This document shows positions 1 through 9,511 of a stretch of DNA of 33,326 nt, in pieces. The notes under the pieces were generated by a model that was not told the origin of the DNA, made no database searches, and saw only the letters and a program-made list of their open reading frames with translations. The stretch covers positions 1-33,326 of the forward strand of contig MVZH01000019.1 of the NCBI GenBank assembly GCA_002068325.1, read 5' to 3'. The DNA is from Lentisphaerae bacterium ADurb.BinA184 (GTDB taxonomy: Bacteria; Verrucomicrobiota; Lentisphaeria; Oligosphaerales; MVZH01). Numbering within the stretch: position 1 is the first letter of the stretch; each line of letters begins with the position of its first letter. The translations under genes were made by a program, and so were the position numbers.

Positions 1-1
1 C

Positions 2-2407
2 GGCTTCAGCCGCCGTTCCGCCTTCGACGGCATCCCCCACTCGGTCGGCGTCCTGCGCGACCTCTTCCGCTTCATCTCGCTGGGCGACCTGCCGGCGCAG
101 CTGGCCTGGTGCGTGGACGACCTCGCCGAGGTCCTCGCCGCCGCCGATGCGCCAGGCATCCTCGACCGCTACTACCGCGAGGGCAAGGGCAGCGACCCCA
201 TCGTCCATTTCTACGAGACCTTCCTCGCCGAGTACGATCCCGCCGAGCGCGAGCGCCGCGGCGTCTACTACACCCCGGAACCCGTAGTGGACTTCATCGT
301 CCGCTCGCTGCACGCCCTGCTCAAGAGCGAATTCGGCCAGGCGGACGGGCTGGCCTCGGAGGGCGTCACGCTCCTCGACCCCGCCGCGGGAACCATGACC
401 TTCCTCGCCCGCGCCGCCCAAGAGGCCGTGCGCGAATTCGAGACCAAGTACGGCGCCGGCGGACGCGAGGACTTCATCCGCCGCCACGTGCTGCGCAACT
501 TCTACGCCTTCGAGCTGATGATGGCACCCTACGCGGTCGGCCACCTCAAGATGGGCTTCTTCCTCGAAGAGCTCGGGCACCGCCTGGCCGACGATGAGCG
601 GATTCCGTTCTTCCTTACCAACACGTTGGAAAACGAGGAGCTCGAGCAGAGCCGGCTACCCGGCTTCTCCGCGCTGGCCGAGGAGTCGCGCCTGGCCGGC
701 ACGGTGAAGCGGCAGACGCCGATCCTGGTCATCCTCGGCAATCCGCCGTACTCCGGTCAGTCGAGCAACATGGGCGAGTGGATACGCGGGCTTACCGCCG
801 ACTATAAGCGGGTGGACGGGCGGCCGCTGGGCGAGCGCAACCCCAAGTGGCTGCAGGACGACTACGTCAAGTTCCTGCGCTTCGCCCAGTGGAAGATCGA
901 ACAGGCCGGCCGCGGGGTGGTCGGCATGATCACCAACCATTCCTACCTCGACAACCCAACTTTCCGCGGCATGCGCCAGAGCCTGATGCGCACCTTCGAC
1001 GCCATCCACGTGCTCGACCTGCACGGCAACGCGCTCAAACGCGAGGCCTGCCCCGACGGCAGCCCGGACCAGAACGTCTTCGACATCCGCCAGGGCGTGG
1101 CCATCGCCCTTTTCGTCAAGCGCGGCGGCCAAGGCAGGCCTGAGCCGGTCGTCCGGCACGCCGACTTCTGGGGCACGAGAGAGAAGAAACACACCTGGCT
1201 GCGCCGCCACGGCGTCGGGAACACACGATGGAAGACCCTGTCTCCCGCCTCGCCCCATTACCTGTTCGTGCCGCGCGACGACCGGCTCGAAGCCAGGTAC
1301 CGGGAGTTCGTCTCGATCCCCGATCTCTTCCCAGTCAGCAGCGTCGGCGTCGTCACCGCCCGCGACGGCCTGACCATCCAGTGGACGCCCGAGGACGTGT
1401 GGAAGACCGTCCTCGTCTTCTCGAAGATGGAGCCGGAGCTGGCGCGCCAGGGGTACGAGCTTGGCAAGGACGCGCGCGACTGGAAGGTCGCCCTGGCCCA
1501 AAAGGACCTCCTCGATTCCGGGCCGAGCCGCGACAAGATCGTCCCCATCCTCTATCGCCCCTTCGACGTGCGCCACACGTACTACACGGGGCGCACCCGC
1601 GGATTCGTCTGCATGCCACGCCGTGAAGTCATGGGCCACCTGCTGGCCGGGGAAAACCTGGCGCTCATCGTCCCGCGGCAGCACAAACACGAGTTCGGGG
1701 CGCTGGTCACCAACCGTATCGGGGGACACAAGGCGGTGGCGGCCTACGACATCAACTACTACTTCCCGCTCCGTCTCTACCCCGAGACCGAGATCGAAGA
1801 CATGTTCTCAGTCCACGACCCGCCGGGGCCGCGCCCGAACCTGAATCCGAAGCTCGTGGCCGCGCTCGAAACCGCCTGCGGCCGGCCCCTCTCACCGGAA
1901 GACATCCTCCACTACGTCTACGCCATCCTCTACACCCCGGCGTACCGCACGAAGTATGCCGAGTCCCTGCGCCTGGACTTCCCGCGCATCCCCTTCACCG
2001 CCGACGCCGCGCTGTTCGGTGACCTGGCCACACTCGGCGCGCGGCTGACGGAGCTGCACCTGCTGCGCTCAAAGGAACTCGATCCCCCGGCCTGCCGCTT
2101 CGAGGGGATGGGCGACAACCGCATCGGCAGGGGCGACAGCGGCGGCCTCGCCTACGACGCGGCGGCGCAGCGCGTCCGCATCAACGCCGCCCAACACTTC
2201 GCGCCGGTCCCGGCCCAGGTGTGGGCGTACCAGGTCGGCGGCTACCAAGTCTGCGAAAAATGGCTCAAGGATCGCCAGGGCCGCCGCCTCGAACTCGACG
2301 ACATCCGCGCCTACTGCCGGATCGTCACCGCCCTCGGACGAACCCTCGAACTCCAGGCCGGGCTGGACGCCCTCTTCCCCCAAGTCGAAGCGGCGGCCGC
2401 CCCCTGA
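2..2407 (+). CDS. Type ISP-like DNA adenine methyltransferase/restriction-modification protein, 5' truncated by window edge
   Basis: The frame is open to the left edge, so the gene begins outside the window; a GTG at 113 is only an internal codon. About 801 residues are visible. They hold the N6-adenine methyltransferase core: motif I DPAAGTMTF (near 377-403) for S-adenosylmethionine binding and catalytic motif IV NPPYSG (near 740-757). The second half matches the target-recognition/C-terminal region of Type ISP enzymes (LlaBIII/LlaGI family): YRPFDVRHTYY, PEDILHYVYAILYTPAYR and GGYQVCEKWLKDR are typical. Full Type ISP enzymes also carry an N-terminal Mrr-like nuclease and a helicase ATPase; whether this gene does cannot be seen. 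A shorter, methyltransferase-only relative is equally possible. It converges on the histidine kinase gene with a 48 bp gap. Function as sequence-specific adenine methylation, with or without restriction, is inferred from the family. Confidence 0.88.
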   Translation, partial: GFSRRSAFDGIPHSVGVLRDLFRFISLGDLPAQLAWCVDDLAEVLAAADAPGILDRYYREGKGSDPIVHFYETFLAEYDPAERERRGVYYTPEPVVDFIVRSLHALLKSEFGQADGLASEGVTLLDPAAGTMTFLARAAQEAVREFETKYGAGGREDFIRRHVLRNFYAFELMMAPYAVGHLKMGFFLEELGHRLADDERIPFFLTNTLENEELEQSRLPGFSALAEESRLAGTVKRQTPILVILGNPPYSGQSSNMGEWIRGLTADYKRVDGRPLGERNPKWLQDDYVKFLRFAQWKIEQAGRGVVGMITNHSYLDNPTFRGMRQSLMRTFDAIHVLDLHGNALKREACPDGSPDQNVFDIRQGVAIALFVKRGGQGRPEPVVRHADFWGTREKKHTWLRRHGVGNTRWKTLSPASPHYLFVPRDDRLEARYREFVSIPDLFPVSSVGVVTARDGLTIQWTPEDVWKTVLVFSKMEPELARQGYELGKDARDWKVALAQKDLLDSGPSRDKIVPILYRPFDVRHTYYTGRTRGFVCMPRREVMGHLLAGENLALIVPRQHKHEFGALVTNRIGGHKAVAAYDINYYFPLRLYPETEIEDMFSVHDPPGPRPNLNPKLVAALETACGRPLSPEDILHYVYAILYTPAYRTKYAESLRLDFPRIPFTADAALFGDLATLGARLTELHLLRSKELDPPACRFEGMGDNRIGRGDSGGLAYDAAAQRVRINAAQHFAPVPAQVWAYQVGGYQVCEKWLKDRQGRRLELDDIRAYCRIVTALGRTLELQAGLDALFPQVEAAAAP

Positions 2408-2455
2408 CCGCCGCCCACAGGCCAGCCTTCCCCTTCCCGAAGACGGCGTGCGCCC

Positions 2456-4240
2456 TCAGCCCGGGATCGTCAGGGTGAACGTGCTCCCCTGGCCGGGCGC
2501 ACTCTCGACGGTCACCCGCCCGCCGTGCGCCTGCATGATGTGCTTGACGATGGCCAGCCCCAGCCCCGTGCCCCCCAGCTCGCGGCTGCGCGCCTTGTCA
2601 ATGCGGTAGAACCGCTCGAAGATCAGGCCATGATGCTCCGGGGCAATGCCGCAGCCCCAGTCGCGCACGCTGACGCCGAATCCCTCCCCCTGCCGGAAGC
2701 CCCTCACCTCGACCCGCCCCCCCTGTGGACTGTAGTTGATGGCATTGTCCAGCAGGTTGGCGACGGCCTGCTGGAGAAGGGTCGGCGCCGCCCGCCCCTG
2801 CAGATCGTCCGGACACTCGACCACCAGCGCAATCCCACGGTCGGACGCCTTCCCCGCGCACGCCTGAACCGCGCCCCGCAGAAGGGCAGGCACGCTGCAG
2901 GACTCCTTGGCGAGCGGGCCATCCTCATGCTCCTTCTCGACCCGCGCCAGCTGCAGCAGATCCTCGATGATCGCGTTGAGCCGCTCGGTCTGCGAGGCCA
3001 AGATGCCGAGGAAACGCCGGGCGGTCGCCGGATCCTCGATGGCACCGTCCTGCAGGGTCTCGACAAAGCCACGGATGGATGTGACCGGCGTGCGCAGCTC
3101 GTGCGAGACGTTGGCCGCAAACTCCCGCCGCACATTCTCCAGCCGCCGCAGGCGAGAGACGTCGTTGAGCACGATGACGGCACCGCCCGGCCCCCCGGCC
3201 CCGCCCGCCAGCCTCGAACCCCGCACCTGCACGTCAATCTCGCCCGCCTCGCCCTGCAGCCTGGCATCGCCCTCCGCAGGCGCCTGGCCCGCCAGCGCCT
3301 GCTCGACGACCTGTTGCAGCGCCGGGTTGCGCACGACCTCCAGCAACCGCCGCCCGACCGCCTCGCCCGGCTTCACCCCCAGCATCCGCGCCGCCGCCTG
3401 GTTGAGGCGGACAATCTGCCGCTCGGGCCCGATGGCGATGACCCCCTCGGCCATGCCGGCCAGGATCGCCTCCATCTCCTGCCTCTGCCGGGTGACTGCG
3501 TGGAACCGGTCGTCCAGCTGCTCGGCCATCTGATTGAGCGCCGCGGCAAGGGCATCGATCTCGTGCGAATGGCTCACGCGCAGACGGCCGGAGAAGTCGC
3601 CGTTCGCCAATCGCGCGGCCCCCTCCTGCATCCGGCCCAGCGGCCGGGCCAGCCAGCGGGCCAGCAGAAAGCTCACAACCGCCACCGCGGCCGCGACCAG
3701 CGCGAGGCCCTGCACGGTGCGCAGCCAGCTCTGGCGCTGGGTCTGCCGCAGCGACGTCACCGGGCGCGCCGTGCGCACCACGCCGAGAACGCTCCCGTCG
3801 GCGGCCAGCACCGGCAACGCCACATACATCATCTCGTCGTGAAGGGTCTGGCTGGCGCGGCGGCTGTGGCCCGGAGCCCCGCGCAGCGCGGACGCGATCT
3901 CGGGGCGCTCGCGGTGGTTGTCCATGGCCGCCGGCGAGGCCTCCGAGTCGGCCACGGGGACGCCGCGCGCATCGGTCACCGTGATGCGAATGGCCGTCCC
4001 CCGCGCGACATCTTTGCACCAGCGGTCCAGCTCGTCGAACCGGCCCCCGGCCAGCCGTTCGCCCACCGGCTGACGGAGGATTTCGGCGAGAGCCTGGGTT
4101 CCGCGGTCCGCTTCCTTGATGTAGAGCCGATGCCCGATCAGCGACGACGTCATGGCCATGGCCACGAGGGCGGCGACGGCAATCGCCAAGTAGGATGGAT
4201 AGAGCAGCCAGAAGAGCCGGCGTCTGTGCTGTGCAGCCAT
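2456..4240 (-). CDS. PhoR-like sensor histidine kinase
   Basis: A 594-residue membrane histidine kinase. In order it shows an N-terminal membrane segment (LFWLLYPSYLAIAVAALVAM), an extracytoplasmic domain of about 130 residues, a second membrane segment, a HAMP linker (LARPLGRM...LANGDFSGRL), a PAS domain, a HisKA domain with phospho-acceptor His380 in VSHELRTP, and a HATPase with N box NLLDNAINYS, G1 DWGCGIAPEH and G2 GTGLGLAIVK. This is the PhoR/WalK architecture. A longer reading from 4294 would overlap the regulator by 46 bases; the ATG at 4240 is preferred because it lies 8 bases after the regulator stop and has AAGGAG upstream, although the spacing is long (11). Translation is probably coupled to the regulator. 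The signal is unknown: no phosphate transport gene is nearby, so the PhoR name reflects architecture only. Confidence 0.9.
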   Translation of the reverse strand: MAAQHRRRLFWLLYPSYLAIAVAALVAMAMTSSLIGHRLYIKEADRGTQALAEILRQPVGERLAGGRFDELDRWCKDVARGTAIRITVTDARGVPVADSEASPAAMDNHRERPEIASALRGAPGHSRRASQTLHDEMMYVALPVLAADGSVLGVVRTARPVTSLRQTQRQSWLRTVQGLALVAAAVAVVSFLLARWLARPLGRMQEGAARLANGDFSGRLRVSHSHEIDALAAALNQMAEQLDDRFHAVTRQRQEMEAILAGMAEGVIAIGPERQIVRLNQAAARMLGVKPGEAVGRRLLEVVRNPALQQVVEQALAGQAPAEGDARLQGEAGEIDVQVRGSRLAGGAGGPGGAVIVLNDVSRLRRLENVRREFAANVSHELRTPVTSIRGFVETLQDGAIEDPATARRFLGILASQTERLNAIIEDLLQLARVEKEHEDGPLAKESCSVPALLRGAVQACAGKASDRGIALVVECPDDLQGRAAPTLLQQAVANLLDNAINYSPQGGRVEVRGFRQGEGFGVSVRDWGCGIAPEHHGLIFERFYRIDKARSRELGGTGLGLAIVKHIMQAHGGRVTVESAPGQGSTFTLTIPG

Positions 4241-4248
4241 CGCGTCGC

Positions 4249-4935
4249 TTACTCCTTGAAGCGGTAGCCGACCCCCCGCACCGTCTCGACACACTCCCCC
4301 GCCGGGCCGAGTTTCCGGCGTAGGCTCACGACCTGCACGTCCACCGACCGTTCCGTCACCGGGTAGTCGCCGCCGCGCACGGCATCAATGATCTGGTTGC
4401 GGGTGAACACCCAGCCCGGACGGCGAATCAGGAAATGCAGGAGCTCGAACTCCGTGAAGGTGAGTTCCACCAGCCGCCCGCCGACACGCACCTCGCGGCG
4501 CCCCGGGTCCACCGTCAGGTCGCCGCGGCGGACGGCCTCCTCGTCGGACAGGCTCCCGCCCTGGCGTTTCCGCAGCACGGCGCGGACGCGCGCAACCAGG
4601 ATGCGCGGGCTGAAGGGCTTGGTGACATAGTCGTCGGCACCCAGCTCGAGGCCGGCCACAATGTCGGCCTCCTCGCCTTTCGCCGACAGGATGATGATCG
4701 GGACACCCGCGGTCCGCGGGTCGCTCTTGAGCGCCCTGCAGACGTCAAGGCCATCGACGCCGGGCAGCATGAGGTCGAGGATGATCAGGTCCGGCGCCCG
4801 CTGTCGCGCCACGGCCAGCGCCTCCTCCCCGCTGGCCGCACAGAGCACGCGGAACCCGCTGCGCGTCAGGTTGTACTCAACCAGCTCGGAGATGTCGCGT
4901 TCGTCGTCAGCAACCAGAATAAACTCTCGTGCCAT
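4249..4935 (-). CDS. PhoB/OmpR-family response regulator
   Basis: A 228-residue response regulator with an N-terminal receiver domain: acidic pair near D10-D11, phospho-acceptor D54 in LIILDLMLPG, Ser84 and Lys106 in DDYVTKPFSP. The C-terminal winged helix is of the OmpR/PhoB type (FTEFELLHFLIRRPGWVFTR, then VDVQVVSLRRKLG). Its length equals typical PhoB. The frame stays open 30 codons further upstream, but the ATG at 4935 is chosen because the receiver fold starts there (MAREFILVADDE) and a GGGAG ribosome site lies 8 bases before it. It is the first gene of a pair with the kinase that follows by 8 bases. It comes 130 bp after the beta-galactosidase on the same strand. No repeat resembling a Pho box was seen upstream, so regulation of phosphate genes is not supported by this window. 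Confidence 0.92.
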   Translation of the reverse strand: MAREFILVADDERDISELVEYNLTRSGFRVLCAASGEEALAVARQRAPDLIILDLMLPGVDGLDVCRALKSDPRTAGVPIIILSAKGEEADIVAGLELGADDYVTKPFSPRILVARVRAVLRKRQGGSLSDEEAVRRGDLTVDPGRREVRVGGRLVELTFTEFELLHFLIRRPGWVFTRNQIIDAVRGGDYPVTERSVDVQVVSLRRKLGPAGECVETVRGVGYRFKE

Positions 4936-5065
4936 CGGCAACTCCCTCGATGTCGGCATCCAACGCAACCGCCGCCCCCGTTCGGCGGCCCCGCCCCGCT
5001 CAAGCCAGGCCCGCCGTCGCGCCAAGGCGTTATCATGGAGTCAGCACCATCTTGCGCACCATCGG

Positions 5066-7180
5066 TCAGTGACGCCGCACCAGCCGCGCCCCGCGGGGAA
5101 GCGCGCCGCGCTCTTCGAGGACAACGAGGTGGTTCCCCCCCTCCCGCAACCAGTCGGCGGGAATGTGATAGTAACGCTGAACCGGCTGGTCATGCCCGGT
5201 GTTGAGCAGGTGCGGATGGTTCCCATAGCGGGCGCGGCGGGCGTCGCGGGCGGGCAACTGCCAGTAGCGGCCGATGCCGCGGCCGTTCACCCAGATGAAC
5301 CCCTTGCACAGTCCGCCGACCTCGACCGCCCACGGCGCCGGCTGCGCCAATTCGGCGGCCGTGACCCGGAACCCCGCGCGGTACCAGCGCAACGGCCCCC
5401 CGGCAAGGGTGGGCGCGCCCCAAGCCGGGCCGGAGTCCGTCACGGGATCGAAACGGCGGTGCCCCTCACCCCACAGCCCGCCGGCGAACTCCCAGGGGCC
5501 GGCGACCGGACGGCCGTCCAGGGTGACTTTCGAAAGCAGTCCCTTGCGCTCGCGCGACTGCGGGGCGTCAATCATCCAGTCGCCCTTGATCATCCCGATG
5601 GCGTCGGCCAGTAGGAGCAGCGTGTTGCGTCCCCGCTCGAGGGTGACGTCGAGGGAACAGGGCGGCGGCGCGGCCTTCTGCCGCTCCTCCTCGAGCCGCT
5701 CCGGGACGGTGCCGGCATAGACGCCGTTGACCCAGACGGAGAGCAGGTCGGCGACCGTGACCGCGAGCCGGGCGGTGCCGCCCCGCGCGGCGACGAACTC
5801 GGTGCGGTACCAGCCGTAGTCGGTCTCGTCACGGGTGGCGAGCAGCATGTTGTGGGGCAGCTTGACCGGGCGGAAAGCCAGCGGCCGGCAGGGCTCGGTC
5901 CCCGGCAGGGGGTCGGCGGCCATCTGCCAACGCAGCGTCTTGCCGGCCGGAAGCATGCGGCGCTGCACACGCACTTCCGGTCCCACCCAGGAACGGTAGA
6001 CGAGGGCGTGTCGCCGGCGATCGCCGGCCAGCACCGCGGCCCCGTGGTTGGGAAGGTCGAGCGTGAGACCGCGCGCCGTGACGCGCTTGGGCCAGTCGTT
6101 GCCGTTGACGACGATGGCCAGCTCGCGCGCGCCCCGGCGGAAGGCATGCAGGACGACGCCGTCGGCGTGTTGCGGCAGGCGGCCGGGGACGAGCACCTCC
6201 GGCGCCTGGACCGCGCCTTCGAGCAGGAATTCCGCGTGGCCACGGAGGCAGTCGTGCATGAGCCGGAGGTGCTCGGCCTTGTCGGTCGGCAGGCCGTACT
6301 CGTCAAGCGCGGCGTCACAGTCGTAGCTCGTGGTCTGGAGGAACATGGCGTCGCGCTCGAAGTTGGTGCCGCCATGCCACATGTAGTAGTTGATGCCGCT
6401 GCCGCCGACGGCGCAGAAGCGCAGCGCCTCGTAGGCAATGTCCTCGGCCTTGCGCAGGTGGTGCGGCTCGCCCCACGTGTCGTACCAGCCCAGCCAGTCC
6501 TCGGTCCACAGCAGCGGCTGGCCGGGCCGTTTGCCGCGCATCTCCTCGACACGGCCCCACACGGAGAAGCCGTTCAGGGTCTCGATCACGCCGGCGGGCG
6601 CGCCCTCGCACATGATGAGCGGCACGTCGAGTCCGGCGTTGCGTGCGAGGTCCGCACACCAGGCCAGGTACGCCTGCCCGTCGGCACCGTAGCGGTGGGC
6701 GACGTTGCCGTACTCGTTTTCCATCTGGGCGAGGATGACGGGGCCGCCGCGGGTGTACTGGCGGTCGCCGACTTCGCGGAGCAGCCGGCCGACCCACGCC
6801 TCGACCGCCTTCATGAACGGCCGGTTCAGGGTGCGGGTGACCATGCCGCGCCTGGCGATCAGCCACCACGGCAGGCCGCCGAAGTTGGTCTCGGCGCACA
6901 CGTACGGGCCGATGCGCAGGATGGCGTAGAGCCCCTCGGCCTGGCAGAGATCGAGGAAGCGGCCGAGGTCGTAGCGGCCGGCGAACGTGACCTCTCCCGG
7001 CTGGGGTTCGTGGCCCTCCCAGAACACGTAGGTTTCGATGCAGTTCAGGCCGGCCCGCCTGGCCTCGCGCAGGATCCGCGGCCACATCGCGGGCGTGCTG
7101 CGGGGGTAGTGGACGGCGCCGGAGAGGATCAGCGTGCGTTTTCCATCGAGGCTCAGCGAACGCTCGTCAAAGGTCACCAT
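5066..7180 (-). CDS. GH35 beta-galactosidase
   Basis: A 704-residue glycoside hydrolase family 35 enzyme that removes terminal beta-galactose from glycans. The TIM barrel begins at once with LILSGAVHYPRSTPAMW and continues through GPYVCAETNFGGLPWWL. The acid/base is Glu156 in QMENEYGN and the nucleophile Glu227 in LLWTEDWLGWYDTWG; both family signatures are intact. The C-terminal half contains jelly-roll domains (for example WVNGVYAGTVPE and WVNGRGIGRYWQLPA). No signal peptide is visible, so the enzyme is probably cytoplasmic and acts on imported oligosaccharides. The frame runs open further upstream to 7564, but that stretch is an Arg/Pro-rich shadow of the neighbouring esterase; the ATG at 7180 fits the family start, with GGAG 11 bases before it. 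It sits 98 bp downstream of the esterase gene. Confidence 0.93.
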   Translation of the reverse strand: MVTFDERSLSLDGKRTLILSGAVHYPRSTPAMWPRILREARRAGLNCIETYVFWEGHEPQPGEVTFAGRYDLGRFLDLCQAEGLYAILRIGPYVCAETNFGGLPWWLIARRGMVTRTLNRPFMKAVEAWVGRLLREVGDRQYTRGGPVILAQMENEYGNVAHRYGADGQAYLAWCADLARNAGLDVPLIMCEGAPAGVIETLNGFSVWGRVEEMRGKRPGQPLLWTEDWLGWYDTWGEPHHLRKAEDIAYEALRFCAVGGSGINYYMWHGGTNFERDAMFLQTTSYDCDAALDEYGLPTDKAEHLRLMHDCLRGHAEFLLEGAVQAPEVLVPGRLPQHADGVVLHAFRRGARELAIVVNGNDWPKRVTARGLTLDLPNHGAAVLAGDRRRHALVYRSWVGPEVRVQRRMLPAGKTLRWQMAADPLPGTEPCRPLAFRPVKLPHNMLLATRDETDYGWYRTEFVAARGGTARLAVTVADLLSVWVNGVYAGTVPERLEEERQKAAPPPCSLDVTLERGRNTLLLLADAIGMIKGDWMIDAPQSRERKGLLSKVTLDGRPVAGPWEFAGGLWGEGHRRFDPVTDSGPAWGAPTLAGGPLRWYRAGFRVTAAELAQPAPWAVEVGGLCKGFIWVNGRGIGRYWQLPARDARRARYGNHPHLLNTGHDQPVQRYYHIPADWLREGGNHLVVLEERGALPRGARLVRRH

Positions 7181-7278
7181 GGCTGTCTGCGCTCCGGAAT
7201 GTTCGGTCGGCCGCCCGTTGCCTGTGTCCGGTAATGTAGCGCGTGGCGGCGGCGGCGGTTCCGGCGGGTGCACACGCC

Positions 7279-9424
7279 TTACCGTCCGCGGTCGGACGGG
7301 CCGGCGGGATCGAGCGGCCAGTCGTCGGTGCGGAACGGGCTGGCCGGCAACCCGTCGGCATTGTACAGATTGGCGCCCTGAGGGTCGGCGAAGAAGGCGT
7401 AGCGCACCGCCACCGGGCGCGGCACCCGGCCGCTCCAGACCCGCACCGTCTCGCCATCGATCGCGGCCGACGCCCAGACGAAGACGCGATCCTCGCCGGC
7501 CACGGCAAACTGGCGCAACTCGCCGCCGCGCGCCACCAGTCCGGCGCCGACATGCCGGAAGCACAGACGGATCCGGTCACCCTCCACGGCCATCGTGTCG
7601 TAGAGTGGCCCCGAGATGACGACGTCGCGTCCGTACACAGATCCCAGGGCGGCCCGCGCCAGGCGGTCGGCCACGGTCTTCTTGTTGTTCGGATGGATGT
7701 CCCAGCTTTCGCCAATGTCGATGCTGACCGCCATGGCCGTGTGCGGCGCCGCCAACGTCTTCAGCTGAACCTCGCGCAGCGCCGCCCAACCGAGGGGGAA
7801 GTCGGCCGGCGGGGCATCCGCCGCTGGCGGCATGTAGTCTTTGGGCCGGCCCTGGCCGATGAAGTTCGGCAGCTGCACCCACAGGAATGCGAAGTCCGCA
7901 ACCTGGGCACCCCCTTCCGGCACCGCAGGGGCTGGGCGCAGCCAGGCCCGGCGCCAGGAACCGATCAGCAGGGGGAATAGGGTCTCGTACTCTCTGGCCC
8001 TGCCGGCGTTGCTCTCGCCCTGGTACCAGATGACGCCCCGGATCGGGTACCCGGCTATGGGCGCCAGCATCCCATTGTAGAGGCTGCCCGGCGCGGTCTG
8101 TGCGGCGCCCGGCGGCAGCGGCGGCGACGGCCGGGTCGCCGGGCAGGGGCATGCGTTCGTCGCCGTTGCCGCCGTCGGCCGGGGCCAGGTACATCAGGAA
8201 CGGCAGGCTGCCGAGCCGCCCCGGCGCCCCCCCCTCGTCCACCACCCGCACCACGAGGGTGTTGTTCCCGGCCCGGGCCAGCGCCGCCGGTACCCGGTGG
8301 CCGACGGCGTGCGCCTCAGGGCCACTGGCGCCGATCTCGACGCCGTTGAACCAGACCGTGGCGCGGTCATCGCAGCCGCCAAGCTGGATGAGCAGCTCCT
8401 TCCCGGCCCACGCCGCCACCACCGACGTCTCCCGGCGGAACCAGACCGACCCGGCCTGCCCCTTGAGTTCCGTTCCCTCCCATCCACCCGGCAGCTGAAT
8501 CGTGCCCCATTGCGAGACGTCGGTGGCCGGGTCGCACCAGCGCTCGCGCAGGCCCGCGTCCCCCTCGGCCAGGGTCTTCTCGAACTCGGCCATGGCCGAC
8601 GCGTACGCGGCCAGCTTCTCGTCGTAGGTTTCCATCCGTTCGGCCTTCTTCGTTTCGAAGGCGGCCGTATCCGCCTCAAGTTTCTCGACAAGCGGGCGGA
8701 AGACGCCGGCCTCGCGCAGGGCGCCGACCGGCACGAACCCCTCCGCCGCGGCGCCCCACGAACTGCACTTGATCATCCCCACGGGAACGCCCAGGTCACG
8801 CTGCAGCGACCGGGCAAAGAAGTAACCGATCGCGGAGAAGCTGAAGGATGTGGCCGGCGTGCACGGGTACCAGCGGTCAGGCTGGTCGGCCTGCGGTTCG
8901 GCGGCGGCGTAACCGCCATTGCCACCCATGTTGAGAAAGCGGATTGCGGGGACATTCGCCCCGGGACACTCGGACATCCACCACTGCGCACCGCTCATCG
9001 TGGTGCCCATGTTGGACTGGCCCGAGCAGATCCAGACCTCGCCGACGACGATGTCGGAACGCGTGACGGGGGCGGCATTGCCCGCAGCCTGAACCCGCAG
9101 AACGCCGCCCTCGGCGGAGGCCGGCAAAGGTTCAAGAAGAACCTGCCATCGCCCGGCGGCATCCGCGGTCGCCGTCTTCGTCTGCCCGGCTTGCCCCGAT
9201 GCCGACGGCGGCATCCACTCGACCGTGACGGCCGCGCCGGGCGGGGCGCCGCCCCACACCGGCACCGGAACGTCGCGCTGGAAGACGGCGTGGTCGGAGA
9301 AGACGTTCGGCAGTGTCACCGCCGCCGCCGTTCCCGCGAACATGACGGCGGCTGTCGCCGTCAGGGAGGCGATCCGGCCGCCGACGGCGAGTGCGCTGGC
9401 TCCAAGGCGTGCGTGTGCCGACAT
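7279..9424 (-). CDS. Sialate O-acetylesterase family (SASA) protein, frameshifted
   Basis: Two reading frames together give one family protein of about 714 residues; the total length is one base too long for a single frame. The 5' part (9424 to about 8110) has a signal peptide ending near AGTAAA, a beta-sandwich start (VTLPNVFSDHAVFQRD), the catalytic serine motif ICSGQSNM (Ser137) and an inserted jelly-roll (VWFRRETSVV, ATVWFNGVEIG). The 3' part (about 8110 to 7279) resumes the family with PGSLYNGMLAPIAGY, GVIWYQGESNA and the C-terminal catalytic DIHPNNK. The frame changes by +1 somewhere near 8105-8145, in a GCC/CCG-rich run. Either the gene is broken, or the assembly carries one extra base. 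Secreted enzymes of this family remove O-acetyl groups from sialic acid or, in many bacteria, from plant polysaccharides. GAGAGAGG lies just before the ATG. Confidence 0.85.
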
Positions 9425-9511
9425 GGTCCCTCTCTCTCAGCAGCCGGCTTCCGCCGATCCGGTTTGCCCGCGCCTGGTGACGATGCCCGGCGGCGGGGCG
9501 GCAGGATCCGT

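Noticed and set aside
2525-4267. A 580-codon plus-strand frame opposite the histidine kinase
   Set aside because: The kinase domains on the minus strand are complete; the plus-strand product is Arg/Pro/His-rich shadow.
4936-5065. Pho box upstream of the response regulator
   Set aside because: No spaced CTGTCAT-like direct repeats were seen; only a GC-rich inverted repeat near 4970-4990.
7181-7564. N-terminal extension of the GH35 enzyme
   Set aside because: The extra 128 codons are Arg/Pro-rich, overlap the esterase gene in another frame, and lie before the natural start of the barrel.
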